A DNA stretch of 64,000 bases from Nocardia anocheti (GTDB lineage Bacteria > Actinomycetota > Actinomycetes > Mycobacteriales > Mycobacteriaceae): contig NZ_JAQQFV010000006.1 in NCBI RefSeq assembly GCF_029675105.1, positions 1 to 64,000 on the forward strand. Direction: 5' to 3'. Both the position numbers and the translations under genes were made by a program. The stretch's first letter is position 1. The number at the start of each line of letters is the position of its first letter. Below are positions 48,004 to 57,624 of this stretch, piece by piece. The notes beneath the pieces are model-generated. The model was not told the origin of the DNA. It saw nothing but the letters and a program-made list of their open reading frames with translations, and searched no databases.

Positions 48004-49239
48004 TCACTCTTCGCCGTCGGGTTGCTCTGAATCGTCCGGTGGCTGGTCGTAGAGTGCCCACGCAGCTTTTGCGCGGTCGCTCCGAGGGCCGAGCCATCGG
48101 ATTTGGTTCAGTTCACGATTCCCAAGGACTGACCCGCGGATCTGGTCATTGGTCGCCGCGACCGAAAGGAGGCGCTCGATCTGTTCGTCGGTCATCGTTG
48201 CGGCGAGGGAACGTAGGAGACTCAAGACTGCCGCGCCGCCCTCGTACGAGGTGGCATTCGCAGCTATTCGTATGAGCTCATCGGTTATCCGTGGGTCCGG
48301 TTGACCAAACAGAATCTGAGGGCTTGTTGCCAGACCGCTGAGTGCCCGCGGCGCGCAGACGTCGGGTAGGCGGTCGAGGAGCATTTGGTCGAGAGGCTCG
48401 GGTGGCAGCTGCCCGAAATAGAGCTGGTGCGTCTCGAGCAGGGCAAGTGGTGTGACCGCGCGGAGTAGTGCTTCCACCCGGCCGTGTGTCCCGTCGTTCA
48501 GAGCGGCCCACGTTCCAGGGACATAGCACAATCCGCCGACGAGCGTCAGCAGCCCGTCGTCGTCGAGGCCGTTCTGGACTGGGTTGAGGACGGCGCGCAA
48601 CTGGTCGTCGAACAAGATCGGCGCGATCTTCTGCAGTTCGCATGCAGATCGGGTGGCACGCCAACGCTGGGGCAAGGGGATATCTGGCCTGAGGGTTGCC
48701 TTGCACACCACTTTCACCAGATTGCGCTTCAGCGCCTCGGTCCCGTGGTCCATGTAGCTGTGACGCAGATACGCCCCGAGGGCGCGATCGTCCTGAGGGA
48801 AGGAATCGGATACGAGATCGCGCTCGAAGGCAGCCAGCGCCTTGCGACCTGTCACTGGAGGATGTGACAGCAATGCCTCGACGGCGCCGATCAGGTGAGC
48901 CCGAACCAACTCGGCGGTCGGTGAGAACAGCTCTTCGCCACTGGACACGAACGCGGGGTGGGCGCACAGATGGCGATCCCGGTAGAGGCGCTCGAGCTCC
49001 TCCTTCTCACGAATCCCGATCAGCTCGAGCCCTACGGCCGTTTCGACCAGCTGCCGCTCGAACTTCTGCAAGTTCGGTACATCGTTGTTGGTGATGTAGC
49101 GGTCCAGGTCATCGCGGTGCTTCTGCGCGAGCGGGACTTCGTCAGCGAGGACGCGGACTTTGTCGATGACATCCGCTGCGACGGCAATCCACACCGAGAT
49201 GAGTGCGGCACGATACGCTCCGGCGCCGTATGCCGCCAC
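48004..49239 (-). CDS. HEPN-like domain protein with unusual 5' end
   Basis: 411 residues from the GTG at 49237-49239. The N-terminal 100 residues look like a HEPN helical bundle: AYGAGAYRAALISVWIAVAA, LERLYRDRHLCAHPAF with the R-x4-H motif (R89-H94) used by HEPN RNases. The remaining 300 residues are helical and unrecognised. In the same frame, 24 codons further upstream also look coding (LQPLEAVTSRVRSPTSRRYV) and are preceded by GGAGG (49316-49320), but only ATT (49309-49311) and TTA follow it, no standard start. The true start may be ATT, or the start codon may have been lost. HEPN proteins are common in toxin and antiphage systems; placed beside IS elements and the NACHT gene, a defence role is inferred. 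Confidence 0.65.
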   Translation of the reverse strand: MAAYGAGAYRAALISVWIAVAADVIDKVRVLADEVPLAQKHRDDLDRYITNNDVPNLQKFERQLVETAVGLELIGIREKEELERLYRDRHLCAHPAFVSSGEELFSPTAELVRAHLIGAVEALLSHPPVTGRKALAAFERDLVSDSFPQDDRALGAYLRHSYMDHGTEALKRNLVKVVCKATLRPDIPLPQRWRATRSACELQKIAPILFDDQLRAVLNPVQNGLDDDGLLTLVGGLCYVPGTWAALNDGTHGRVEALLRAVTPLALLETHQLYFGQLPPEPLDQMLLDRLPDVCAPRALSGLATSPQILFGQPDPRITDELIRIAANATSYEGGAAVLSLLRSLAATMTDEQIERLLSVAATNDQIRGSVLGNRELNQIRWLGPRSDRAKAAWALYDQPPDDSEQPDGEE

Positions 49240-49320
49240 GGCCTCCTCAACATAGCGTCGAGAAGTCGGTGAGCGAACTCGGCTCGTGACGGCTTCTAGT
49301 GGTTGTAAAATATTGCCTCC

Positions 49321-49924
49321 CTTTGCGATTCGTGCGCAAGACTACACCCTCGAACCTGGTTTACCGTAGATCGGAGCGCTGCTCCTCGGTGGTGAAGGGG
49401 ACGGCCACTTAGAAGGCCGTGTTCTGACTCCGAGAGCGGCGTACGGAGATCCATTCTCCGGCGTGTTCGGTGGAATCCCTGTGGTGCGGTGCGTTTCGGC
49501 CATACGATGCCCTGGCACAGTGGTACCTGGGTGTCGCCCTGGCCCGCTGCGTGGCTATCCGGTCGAGCGTCGGCGTGTCTGGCGGCCATTCCGGGCCGGA
49601 TGCCCGTGCAGGCGACCGTTGTCATCTACCACCGATCCAGGTGACGATGCCCCCGCGGACCAGCATCGCTTCCGCGCGGTAGGTGGGTTGCCCACGAACC
49701 GATCGAGGTATCTGTCGAAACCTCGATCGACGTCCCTGCTCGAGGTACTGCGGAGGGCTTCCGATCAATGTTGTCTTCGCCGGTTGTCTTCACGGCCTCG
49801 AGGGTCCCTCGGCCGTCGATTCGGGAATGCGGATAGGTGCTACACGTGTTGTGACCAGTGTCGAACTCGGAGAAACATCGTAGAAGCAAGGGGTGGACCC
49901 GGAAGATGACCAGGTCAGCGGTGG
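49321..49924. other. Spacer between the HEPN gene and iscS
   Basis: About 600 bases with no gene I can support; short readings on both strands lack family features, ribosome sites and GC-skewed third positions. It marks the end of the variable region. No tRNA is visible. Confidence 0.4.
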
Positions 49925-49941
49925 TATAGGCTTTGTCGGTC

Positions 49942-51165
49942 ATGAAGTCGGCTTATTCGGGTCCGGTCAGCGGAGCGCCCACAACGGTCTACCTCGATCA
50001 CGCGGCGACCACTCCGATGTTGCCCGCCGCCGTCGAGGCGATGACGGCTGCGTTGGGGATGGTCGGGAACGCCTCGTCGTTGCACGGGTCGGGGCGGGCG
50101 GCGCGGCGGGCGTTGGAAGAGGCGCGTGAGTCGATCGCGGCCGATCTGGGGGCGCGGCCCTCGGAGGTGATCTTCACCTCGGGCGGGACCGAGAGCGACA
50201 ATCTGGCCGTCAAGGGGATCTTCTGGGGGCGCCGCGACGCTGATCCGCGCCGCACGCGCATCGTCACCAGCGCGGTCGAGCACCATGCGGTGCTCGACGC
50301 GGTGGAGTGGCTCGAGCAGCACGAGGGCGCGCGGGTCAGTTGGCTGCCGGTGGACGCCGACGGGGTGGTCGATCCGCAGGTGTTGCGGGCCGAGCTCGCC
50401 GCGCACGCCGACGAGGTGGCGCTGGTCAGCGTGATGTGGGCCAACAACGAGGTCGGGACCGTGCAGCCGATCGCCGAATTGGCCGCTGTCGCCGCCGAAT
50501 TCGGTATTCCGACGCACAGCGACGCGATCCAGGCGGTGACTCAGCTCCCGGTGGACTTCGCGGCCAGTGGGCTGTCCGCGCTGAGTGTGGCGGGGCACAA
50601 GGTGGGCGGTCCGCACGGGATCGGCGTGCTGCTGCTGGGTCGGCAGGTGCCGTGCGTGCCGCTGGTGCACGGCGGCGGACACGAGCGGGACCTGCGCTCG
50701 GGCACCTCGGACGTGGCCGCGGCGGTCGGGCTCGCCGCTGCCCTGCGGGTGGCCGTCACTGAGCTCTCGGCCAGCGCCGAGCGGCTGCGGGAGCTGCGCG
50801 ACCGGCTGATCGCCGGGGTCCGCGCGGTGGTGCCCGAGGCCGTGCTCAACGGGCCCGCCGGGCAGCGGCTGCCCGGCAATGCCCATTTCACTTTCCCCGG
50901 CTGCGAGGGCGACTCGCTGCTCATGCTGCTCGACGCCGCCGGGATCGAATGTTCGACCGGCTCGGCCTGCAACGCGGGCGTCGCCTCACCCAGCCATGTG
51001 CTGATCGCGATGGGGGTGGAGCCGTGGCAGGCGCGCAGTTCGCTGCGGTTCTCGCTGGGTCACACCTCGACCGGGGCCGATATCGACGCACTGCTGACCG
51101 TGCTGCCGCAGGTCATCGACAGGGCCAGGGCCGCGGGCCTGGCCGGTGCCAGAGGAGGTGCCTGA
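49942..51165 (+). CDS. iscS: Cysteine desulfurase (IscS/NifS family)
   Basis: 407 residues from the ATG at 49942. PLP enzyme: N-terminal TVYLDHAATTPM, GNASSLHGSGRAAR, TSGGTESDN, catalytic Lys in SVAGHKVGGPHG, and the persulfide Cys in IECSTGSACNAG. It takes sulfur from cysteine. The next gene is mnmA, whose start overlaps its stop (TGATG), so it supplies sulfur for tRNA thiolation. A TATAGG box (49925-49930) 11 bases before the ATG suggests a very short or absent leader. Confidence 0.94.
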   Translation: MKSAYSGPVSGAPTTVYLDHAATTPMLPAAVEAMTAALGMVGNASSLHGSGRAARRALEEARESIAADLGARPSEVIFTSGGTESDNLAVKGIFWGRRDADPRRTRIVTSAVEHHAVLDAVEWLEQHEGARVSWLPVDADGVVDPQVLRAELAAHADEVALVSVMWANNEVGTVQPIAELAAVAAEFGIPTHSDAIQAVTQLPVDFAASGLSALSVAGHKVGGPHGIGVLLLGRQVPCVPLVHGGGHERDLRSGTSDVAAAVGLAAALRVAVTELSASAERLRELRDRLIAGVRAVVPEAVLNGPAGQRLPGNAHFTFPGCEGDSLLMLLDAAGIECSTGSACNAGVASPSHVLIAMGVEPWQARSSLRFSLGHTSTGADIDALLTVLPQVIDRARAAGLAGARGGA

Positions 51166-52280
51166 TGCGAGTTCTCGCCGCGATGAGTGGTGGTGTCGAT
51201 TCGGCGGTGGCCGCGGCGCGGGCCGTGGACGCGGGCCACGAGGTGGTCGGCGTGCATCTGGCGCTGTCGGCCAACCCGGGCACGCTGCGCACCGGGTCGC
51301 GGGGCTGCTGCTCCAAGGAGGACGCCGGGGACGCGCGCCGCGCGGCCGACGTGCTCGGAATCCCGTTCTACGTCTGGGATTTCGCGGACCGCTTCAAGGA
51401 AGACGTGATCGACGACTTCGTCGCCGCCTACGCCGCGGGGGAGACGCCCAACCCGTGCCTGCGCTGCAACGAGAAGATCAAGTTCTCCGCCCTGGCCGAC
51501 CGGGCCGCCGCGCTGGGCTTCGACGCCGTCGTCACCGGCCACTACGCCCGGCTCGAGGACGGCGTGCTGCGCCGCGCGGTCGACGCCGACAAGGACCAGT
51601 CCTATGTGCTCGCGGTGCTCACCGCCGAGCAGTTGGCGCGCGCCATGTTCCCGGTCGGTGACACCCCCAAGCCGCGCATCCGCGAGGAGGCCGCCGAGCG
51701 CGGTCTGGCTGTGGCCAACAAGCCCGACAGCCACGACATCTGCTTCATCCCCTCCGGTGACACCCGCGCCTTCCTCGGCGCCAAGATCGGCATCCGTCCG
51801 GGCGCGCTGGTCGACGCCGACGGCACGGTGCTCGGCGAGCACGAGGGTGTGCACGGGTTCACCGTCGGTCAGCGCAAGGGGCTGGGGCTGACCCACACCG
51901 CCGCTGATGGCAAGCCGCGCTATGTCACGGGGATCGATCCCGAGTCGGGGACGGTCAAGGTCGGTTCGGCAGAGGACTTGCAGGTCGACGTGATCACGGC
52001 CGACCGGGCGATCTGGACCTCCGGGGTGCGGCCGAAGACGTCGGTCGAGTGCATCGTGCAGGTGCGCGCGCACGGCGGCACCGCGCCCGCCGTGGTGGAG
52101 CCGGTGGGCGACGGGCTGGTGGCCCGGCTGCGGGAACCGCTCACCGGCGTCGCGAAGGGGCAGGCCATCGTGCTGTATCTGCCGGATGCCGAGGGCGGGG
52201 ATACCGTGGTCGGCAGCGGCACGATCAATGGCACCGATCGCTCCGGGGCCGTCGTGGACGCGGTCGACGCGTCGGCCTGA
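51165..52280 (+). CDS. mnmA: tRNA-specific 2-thiouridylase
   Basis: 371 residues. PP-loop SGGVDSAVAA at the start; catalytic Cys in NPCLRCNEKIKF and second Cys in HDICFIPSGDTRAFL; FTVGQRKGLGL and C-terminal tRNA-binding beta-barrel. It installs s2U34 in tRNA Lys, Glu and Gln, using sulfur from the upstream desulfurase, to which it is translationally coupled (GAGGAGG precedes the start). Confidence 0.96.
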   Translation: MRVLAAMSGGVDSAVAAARAVDAGHEVVGVHLALSANPGTLRTGSRGCCSKEDAGDARRAADVLGIPFYVWDFADRFKEDVIDDFVAAYAAGETPNPCLRCNEKIKFSALADRAAALGFDAVVTGHYARLEDGVLRRAVDADKDQSYVLAVLTAEQLARAMFPVGDTPKPRIREEAAERGLAVANKPDSHDICFIPSGDTRAFLGAKIGIRPGALVDADGTVLGEHEGVHGFTVGQRKGLGLTHTAADGKPRYVTGIDPESGTVKVGSAEDLQVDVITADRAIWTSGVRPKTSVECIVQVRAHGGTAPAVVEPVGDGLVARLREPLTGVAKGQAIVLYLPDAEGGDTVVGSGTINGTDRSGAVVDAVDASA

Positions 52281-52516
52281 TCCGCCCCGGATCGTCTGCG
52301 AGCTGGCGCGCAGATCCGGTCGTCGGGATCGCGGGGTGCAGAGGGCCCGCCCGGTCGTGGTGAGGCCGGATGCGGCGGGTCCGCTCGGTCGCGGTCGGCA
52401 ATGATGTGTTGGTCAGGTGCGGGCAAGATAGCGAACAGAGGTCGCGGGTAGCGCCCGCGCGGCACGGGTTCGCGCCGGGACGGTGCGGGGCCGATGAGTC
52501 GAAAGGTGTTGAGCGC

Positions 52517-53593
52517 GTGGCATTGTGGCGAAGCGAGAACTCGCGGGAGGTCGCCGCGCCGGAGCCGGTCGACCTGCTGACCGGCGGTATCGCGACCGGT
52601 ATCGGTTCCTGGCCGGGCACCGACCCGCGCGAGGCCGCCGCGACGATCATCGGCGAACTGCCCGCGCTGCCGCATCTGGTCGAACTGCCCGGTCGAGGTA
52701 TCGGCGCCGACATGATCGGGCGGGTCTCGGCGCTGCTGGTCGACCTGCGCTTCGACTCGACCACGCGCGGTTACCGCCTGGCCGCCCGGCCGGGTGCGGT
52801 GTCGCGTCGCGCTAGGGACCTGTTGCGTACTGACCTCGACGCCCTCGAAGAAGCCTGGGAGACAGCGGGTCTGGCGGGCACCGGCCGGGTGCTGAAGATC
52901 CAGGCGGCGGGACCGCTCACGCTCGCGGCCGAGGTGGAACTGCCCGGTGGACACCGGGTGCTCACCGATTCCGGTGCGGTGCGCGACATCTCGGAATCAC
53001 TGGCCGAAGGCCTCGCCCGGCATGCCGACGAGATCCGCGGGCGCCTGGGTGCGGAGGTGGTCGTCCAGCTCGACGAACCGCGGCTCACCACCGTCCTGGA
53101 TGGTTCCCTGACCGGTCCCAGCGTCCTCAATACCGTGCGCGCGCTGCCCGAACCCGAGGCCGTGCACCTGCTCGATACGGTCATCACCGCCCAGCCGGGC
53201 CCTGTCCTGTTGCACACCTGCGCCACCCGCCCGGCTCTGTCCACCCTGGGCCGCACCGCCGCCGCGGGCATCTCCGTCGACGCCTCGATCATCACCACCG
53301 CCGACCTCGACCCCCTCGGCGAGATCCTCGACGCGGGCAAGAAGGTCGCCCTCGGCCTGGCCCCCACCGAGCCCCCGTCCACCCCGCCCACCTGGCGAAC
53401 CATCGCCGAACCGGCCGTCCGCCTCGTCGACCGACTCGGCTTCCCCCGCCGCGCCCTCGCCGACCAGATCCTGCTCACCCCGGCCTGCGGCCTGGCGAAC
53501 GCCGCCCTGCCCTGGTCCCGCACCGCCCTCACCCTCCTGGTCGAGGCCGCCCGCGCCGTCGCCGAGGACCCGGACTCGATCACGGCCGAGTGA
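52517..53593 (+). CDS. MetE C-domain-like (vitamin B12-independent methionine synthase family) protein
   Basis: 358 residues from the GTG at 52517. The fold matches the C-terminal catalytic barrel of MetE: ATGIGSWPGTDPREAA, LKIQAAGPLTLAAEVEL, VVVQLDEPRLTTVLDG, LLHTCATRPALS, ILLTPACGLANA. The zinc ligands H-C..E..C appear as HTC and ACGL. At half of MetE's length it lacks the N-terminal domain; in M. tuberculosis the matching gene (Rv3015c) lies in the same place. The physiological methyl donor is unknown. Confidence 0.85.
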   Translation: MALWRSENSREVAAPEPVDLLTGGIATGIGSWPGTDPREAAATIIGELPALPHLVELPGRGIGADMIGRVSALLVDLRFDSTTRGYRLAARPGAVSRRARDLLRTDLDALEEAWETAGLAGTGRVLKIQAAGPLTLAAEVELPGGHRVLTDSGAVRDISESLAEGLARHADEIRGRLGAEVVVQLDEPRLTTVLDGSLTGPSVLNTVRALPEPEAVHLLDTVITAQPGPVLLHTCATRPALSTLGRTAAAGISVDASIITTADLDPLGEILDAGKKVALGLAPTEPPSTPPTWRTIAEPAVRLVDRLGFPRRALADQILLTPACGLANAALPWSRTALTLLVEAARAVAEDPDSITAE

Positions 53594-53646
53594 ACCTCGC
53601 GCGGGCTATCATCTAATAGCACGTTGTCTGTTGGATGGAGGCTGAC

Positions 53647-53886
53647 GTGCGGATGAATGCGAACGGCCAGATCACCATTCCCGCCGAGCTGAGGGCGAAG
53701 TTCAACCTGCGGGAAGGTGACGAACTCGATGTGGTCGAAGACGGCGGCGCCCTGCGCATCGTGGTCCGAGGCGGTGCGGACAGTCCCGGTGAGCGTCTCG
53801 TGCGTCAGATGCGTCGGCATCGATTCGACAATCCTGACGTCGGCGGTCTGACGACCGACCAGATCATGGACCTGTTGCGTGACTGA
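53647..53886 (+). CDS. AbrB/MazE-type antitoxin
   Basis: 79 residues from the GTG at 53647 with GGAGG five bases upstream (an ATG at 53635 overlaps that site). SpoVT/AbrB swapped-hairpin domain: MNANGQITIPAELRAKFNLR, EGDELDVVEDGGALRIVV. The C-terminal tail would wrap the toxin. It overlaps the PIN gene by 8 bases. Confidence 0.85.
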   Translation: MRMNANGQITIPAELRAKFNLREGDELDVVEDGGALRIVVRGGADSPGERLVRQMRRHRFDNPDVGGLTTDQIMDLLRD

Positions 53887-54310
53887 CGCCGTCACCGCGC
53901 TGCCGCGCGCGACCCTGGTCGACACCTGTGTCCTCATCGATATCCTCGACGGCGATCCGACCTGGGAAGACTGTTCTGCCTCCGCCCTGGCGGCGGCGCG
54001 GAACGCCGGGCGGGTGGTGATCAATCCGCTGACCTATGCCGAGGTCTCCCTCGGCTACGCCACCAAGGAGGCGCTGGATTCCGCCCTGTCGCCGGATCTG
54101 TTCGATCGCGAGCCGCTGCCCTGGGATGCGGGGTTTCTGGCCGCGAAGGCGTTTCTCGCCTACCGGCGTCGCGGGGGTGACAAGCGGTCGCCGCTGCCGG
54201 ATTTCTACATCGGCGCGCGTGCCGCCGTGAGTGGGTATCAGTTGCTCACGCGCGACGTCGTCAGGTACCGCGCCTACTGCCCCCGGCTCGCGGTGGTCGG
54301 GCCCGAATAG
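53879..54310 (+). CDS. PIN-domain RNase toxin (VapC-like)
   Basis: 143 residues from a GTG. PIN residues: D in LVDTCVLIDILDGD, E in LTYAEVSLG, D in LPDFYIGARA, plus the final LLTRDVVRYRAY. The pair sits between metE-like and ligA, so it is an insertion in the conserved order. Confidence 0.88.
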   Translation: MTDAVTALPRATLVDTCVLIDILDGDPTWEDCSASALAAARNAGRVVINPLTYAEVSLGYATKEALDSALSPDLFDREPLPWDAGFLAAKAFLAYRRRGGDKRSPLPDFYIGARAAVSGYQLLTRDVVRYRAYCPRLAVVGPE

Positions 54311-54372
54311 GCCCTGCGACGTGCGGGAACGGTGGGCGGGAAGTGTCGGTGGGCTCGGCTAGGGTTCGAGGG

Positions 54373-56484
54373 GTGAGCGACATCGGGGTTTCGACGGGTG
54401 TGGAGGTGGCGGGGGCGACTGCCGAGCAGCGGGTGCGGTGGCAGGAGTTGGCCGAGCAGGTGCGGGAGCATCAGTTCCGGTATTACGTGCGGGACGCGCC
54501 GATCATCAGTGACGGCGAGTTCGATCTGCTGCTGCGCGAGTTGCAGGCGCTCGAGGACGCGCATCCGGATCTGCGCACGCCGGATTCGCCGACCCAACTG
54601 GTCGGTGGTGGGTTCGCGACCGAGTTCACCGCGGTGGACCATCTCGAGCGGATGCTCTCGCTGGACAATGTGTTCGACTACGACGAGCTACGGGCCTGGG
54701 CGAGCCGGGTCGAGGCGGAGGCGGGCGCGGATCTGCACTATCTGTGCGAGGTCAAGATCGACGGTGTCGCGCTGAATCTCGTCTATGAGCAGGGCAAACT
54801 GGTGCGCGGGGCGACCCGGGGCGACGGGCGCACCGGCGAGGACGTCACGCTCAACGCGCGCACCATCGAGGACATCCCGGCCGAACTCACCGCGAGCGAG
54901 CGGTTCCCGATCCCGGAGCTGCTCGAGGTGCGCGGCGAGGTCTACCTGCGGCTCGAGGACTTCGCGACGCTCAATGCCCAGATCGTCGCCGAAGGGAAAC
55001 CGCCGTACGCGAATCCGCGCAATACCGCCGCCGGGTCGCTGCGGCAGAAGAACCCGGCGATCACCGCCCAGCGCAGGCTGCGAATGATCTGCCACGGGTT
55101 CGGCCGGATCGACGGGTATCGGCCGGAATCCCAGCACGAGGCCTACGAGGCGCTCACCGCCTGGGGGCTGCCGGTCTCCGCGCACACCCGGCTGGTCCAG
55201 GGGATCGACGCGGTGATCGAGCGGGTCGCCTACTGGGGCGAGCACCGTCACGATATCGAGCACGAGATCGACGGGCAGGTCATCAAGATCGACCAGACGG
55301 CCCTGCAACGTCGTCTCGGCGCCACTTCGCGTGCGCCGCGCTGGGCCATCGCCTACAAGTACCCGCCCGAGGAAGCCACCACCACGCTGCTCGACATCGA
55401 GGTGAACGTGGGCCGCACCGGGCGGGTGACCCCCTTCGCGGTGATGGAACCGGTGTCGATCGCCGGGTCGACGGTCTCCATGGCGACGCTGCACAACGCC
55501 TCCGAGGTGGTGCGCAAGGGCGTGCTGATCGGGGACACCGTCACCATCCGCAAGGCGGGCGATGTGATCCCCGAGGTGCTCGGCCCGGTGGTCGACGCGC
55601 GCGACGGCACCGAACGCGCCTTCGTCATGCCCACCCACTGCCCGAACTGCGGTACCGAACTGGCGCCGGAGAAGGAAGGTGACGCCGATATCCGCTGCCC
55701 CAACCAGCGGCACTGTCCCGCGCAGCTGCGCGAGCGCGTCTTCCATCTCGCCGGGCGCGGCGCCTTCGACATCGAGGCGCTCGGTGACAAGGCCGCCGAC
55801 GCCCTGCTGCGCTACGGCGCCATCACCGACGAGGGCGATCTGTTCGACCTCGACGAGTCGCGATTACTCGGCGTCCCGCTGTTCACCAATCAGAAGGGCC
55901 AGCTCACCCAGAACGGGCATCGCCTGCTGGAGAACCTGGCTTCGGTGAAGGACCGGCCGCTGTGGCGGGTGCTGGTCGCGTTGTCGATCCGCCATGTCGG
56001 GCCGACCGCGGCCCGGGCGCTGGCCGCGGAGTTCGGCAGTCTCGAACGCGTGGAAACCGCGACGGTGGAGGAACTCTCGGCCACCGACGGCGTCGGGCCT
56101 ACCATCGCCGCGGCGGTGGTGGAGTGGTTCACCGTCGACTGGCATCAGGCGATCGTCGCCAAGTGGCGCGCGGCGGGCGTGCGGATGGAAGACGCGCGCG
56201 ACGACTCCATCGAGCGCACCCTCGAGGGCCTGTCCATCGTGGTCACCGGCTCGCTGCAGGGCTTCACCCGGGACGGTGCCAAGGAGGCCATCCTGGTGCG
56301 CGGCGGCAAGGCGGCCGGATCGGTGTCGAAGAAGACCGCGTTCGTGGTGATCGGTGACGCGCCCGGCTCCAAGGCGGCCAAGGCCGAGGAACTGGGCGTG
56401 CCGATCCTCGACGAGGACGGTTTCCGCCTGCTGCTCGACGGTGGACCCGACGCGGTCGCGCCCGCGTCCGAGGAAGCCGAGTAA
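54373..56484 (+). CDS. ligA: NAD-dependent DNA ligase LigA
   Basis: 703 residues from the GTG at 54373, chosen because TAGGGT lies seven bases upstream (leaderless layout). Domain Ia (HQFRYYVRDAPIISDGEFD), adenylation Lys in CEVKIDGVALNLVYE, OB fold, Cys4 zinc finger (CPNCG...CPNQRHCP), HhH domain, and C-terminal BRCT (EGLSIVVTGSLQGFTRDGAK). It seals nicks in replication and repair with NAD+. Full length. Confidence 0.97.
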   Translation: MSDIGVSTGVEVAGATAEQRVRWQELAEQVREHQFRYYVRDAPIISDGEFDLLLRELQALEDAHPDLRTPDSPTQLVGGGFATEFTAVDHLERMLSLDNVFDYDELRAWASRVEAEAGADLHYLCEVKIDGVALNLVYEQGKLVRGATRGDGRTGEDVTLNARTIEDIPAELTASERFPIPELLEVRGEVYLRLEDFATLNAQIVAEGKPPYANPRNTAAGSLRQKNPAITAQRRLRMICHGFGRIDGYRPESQHEAYEALTAWGLPVSAHTRLVQGIDAVIERVAYWGEHRHDIEHEIDGQVIKIDQTALQRRLGATSRAPRWAIAYKYPPEEATTTLLDIEVNVGRTGRVTPFAVMEPVSIAGSTVSMATLHNASEVVRKGVLIGDTVTIRKAGDVIPEVLGPVVDARDGTERAFVMPTHCPNCGTELAPEKEGDADIRCPNQRHCPAQLRERVFHLAGRGAFDIEALGDKAADALLRYGAITDEGDLFDLDESRLLGVPLFTNQKGQLTQNGHRLLENLASVKDRPLWRVLVALSIRHVGPTAARALAAEFGSLERVETATVEELSATDGVGPTIAAAVVEWFTVDWHQAIVAKWRAAGVRMEDARDDSIERTLEGLSIVVTGSLQGFTRDGAKEAILVRGGKAAGSVSKKTAFVVIGDAPGSKAAKAEELGVPILDEDGFRLLLDGGPDAVAPASEEAE

Positions 56485-56489
56485 ACGGC

Positions 56490-56852
56490 TCAGTTCGGGG
56501 TGACGGTGACGGTGTTGCCGATCTGCGTCTTCATGTCGAAGGTCGAGCACTGCCCGTTCCTGATCTCGACATGGCGCGTGGGCCGCTTCTTGATATTGGT
56601 CTGGATGTCGACGGCCACATCCGTGCCCGACATCGAGCACACCTTCGACACCGGCGCCTCGGTGTAGGACACCGACCCGGCGCCCTGACAGGAATTGGTC
56701 GAGTTCCCGAGGAACACCCGCGCGGTCCCGTTCGGGCACGGATCCGCCACCGCCGCCGGGGCCGTGACCAGCGTGACGGGCACCAGCGCACCCGCCGTCA
56801 CCGCCGCGACGACAACCCCGCGAACCATCACCCGAACTGTCATCTCGCGCAC
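56490..56852 (-). CDS. Small secreted protein
   Basis: 120 residues from a GTG at 56850-56852; an ATG three codons later fits as well. A clear Sec signal peptide (VRGVVVAAVTAGALVPVTLV then APAAVADP, cleavage after AVA). The mature 80 residues hold four Cys (DPCPNG, NSCQGAG, KVCSMSG, NGQCSTF) that may pair as disulfides. Family not recognised. It converges on ligA with a five-base gap. Confidence 0.75.
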   Translation of the reverse strand: MREMTVRVMVRGVVVAAVTAGALVPVTLVTAPAAVADPCPNGTARVFLGNSTNSCQGAGSVSYTEAPVSKVCSMSGTDVAVDIQTNIKKRPTRHVEIRNGQCSTFDMKTQIGNTVTVTPN

Positions 56853-56971
56853 CCATTCTCGTCACCGAACCGGAAACCGCAGGCCGGGCGGCCTCGGTTG
56901 CCCAGCATGCTAGTGCGTCCGCGCCGGACCCGCGCGCCCATCGCGGGAGCCGGGACGGGGCGCCGGGGCCG

Positions 56972-57610
56972 TCAGCGATTGTCGCCGGGATGGGCTCCGG
57001 TGGCGAAGGGATTCGGTTCGTCGTCGGCGAGAACACCGACGAAGGGCTCGCCCTCGCCCGCGAAGACGTAGGCGCCGCCACGGATCCGATCGATCAGGCC
57101 CTGGGTCCAGGTGGCCTCGCTGTCGGCGGAGTGGACCCACATGTCCATGATCTCGCCGATGTGCCCGAGCTGACCGGGACCGTCCTCGACGGTGTAGTAC
57201 TCGGTGACCGAGTCGCGCCAGCGGTTCAGGCCTGCGATGCGCTGTTCCAGCAGGGCGACGGCTTCCGCGCGCGGGAGATCGACGAGGAAACCGACGCCTG
57301 CGGAGAGCATGTCCATCTTCTGGTCGTAGGAGGTCAGCGCCTCCCGCAGCAGCGCGAAGTACTCGGCGGTGCCGGACTCGGTGATCTCGTACTCCACCCG
57401 CGGCGGACCGCCCGCGGTACTCGGCGCCACCTCGTGCTCGAGCAGCAATCCCTGCTTGGCCATCTGCTTGAGCGCGTGGTAGATCGAGCCGGGCTTGGCA
57501 TTGGACCACTCGTGCGCGCCCCAGTACTCCAGATCGTTGCGCACCTGGTAGCCGTGCGCCCGTCCGTGTTGACGGACCGCGCCGAGGACCAGCAGGCGGA
57601 TGGCGGACAT
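56972..57610 (-). CDS. PadR-family regulator of the ABC exporter
   Basis: 212 residues from the ATG at 57608-57610 (GGGGAGACC upstream). N-terminal winged helix: RLLVLGAVRQHGRAHGYQVR, KPGSIYHALKQMAKQGLL, RVEYEITESGTAEYF; C-terminal Vir_act_alpha-like helices. Divergent from the ABC exporter genes, with three operator copies in the spacer, so it is its likely repressor, perhaps released by the exported compound. Confidence 0.9.
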   Translation of the reverse strand: MSAIRLLVLGAVRQHGRAHGYQVRNDLEYWGAHEWSNAKPGSIYHALKQMAKQGLLLEHEVAPSTAGGPPRVEYEITESGTAEYFALLREALTSYDQKMDMLSAGVGFLVDLPRAEAVALLEQRIAGLNRWRDSVTEYYTVEDGPGQLGHIGEIMDMWVHSADSEATWTQGLIDRIRGGAYVFAGEGEPFVGVLADDEPNPFATGAHPGDNR

Positions 57611-57624
57611 GGAGGTCTCCCCTC

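Noticed and set aside
49321..49924. Short open frames on both strands before iscS
   Set aside because: They overlap each other, lack starts with ribosome sites and show no conserved pattern.
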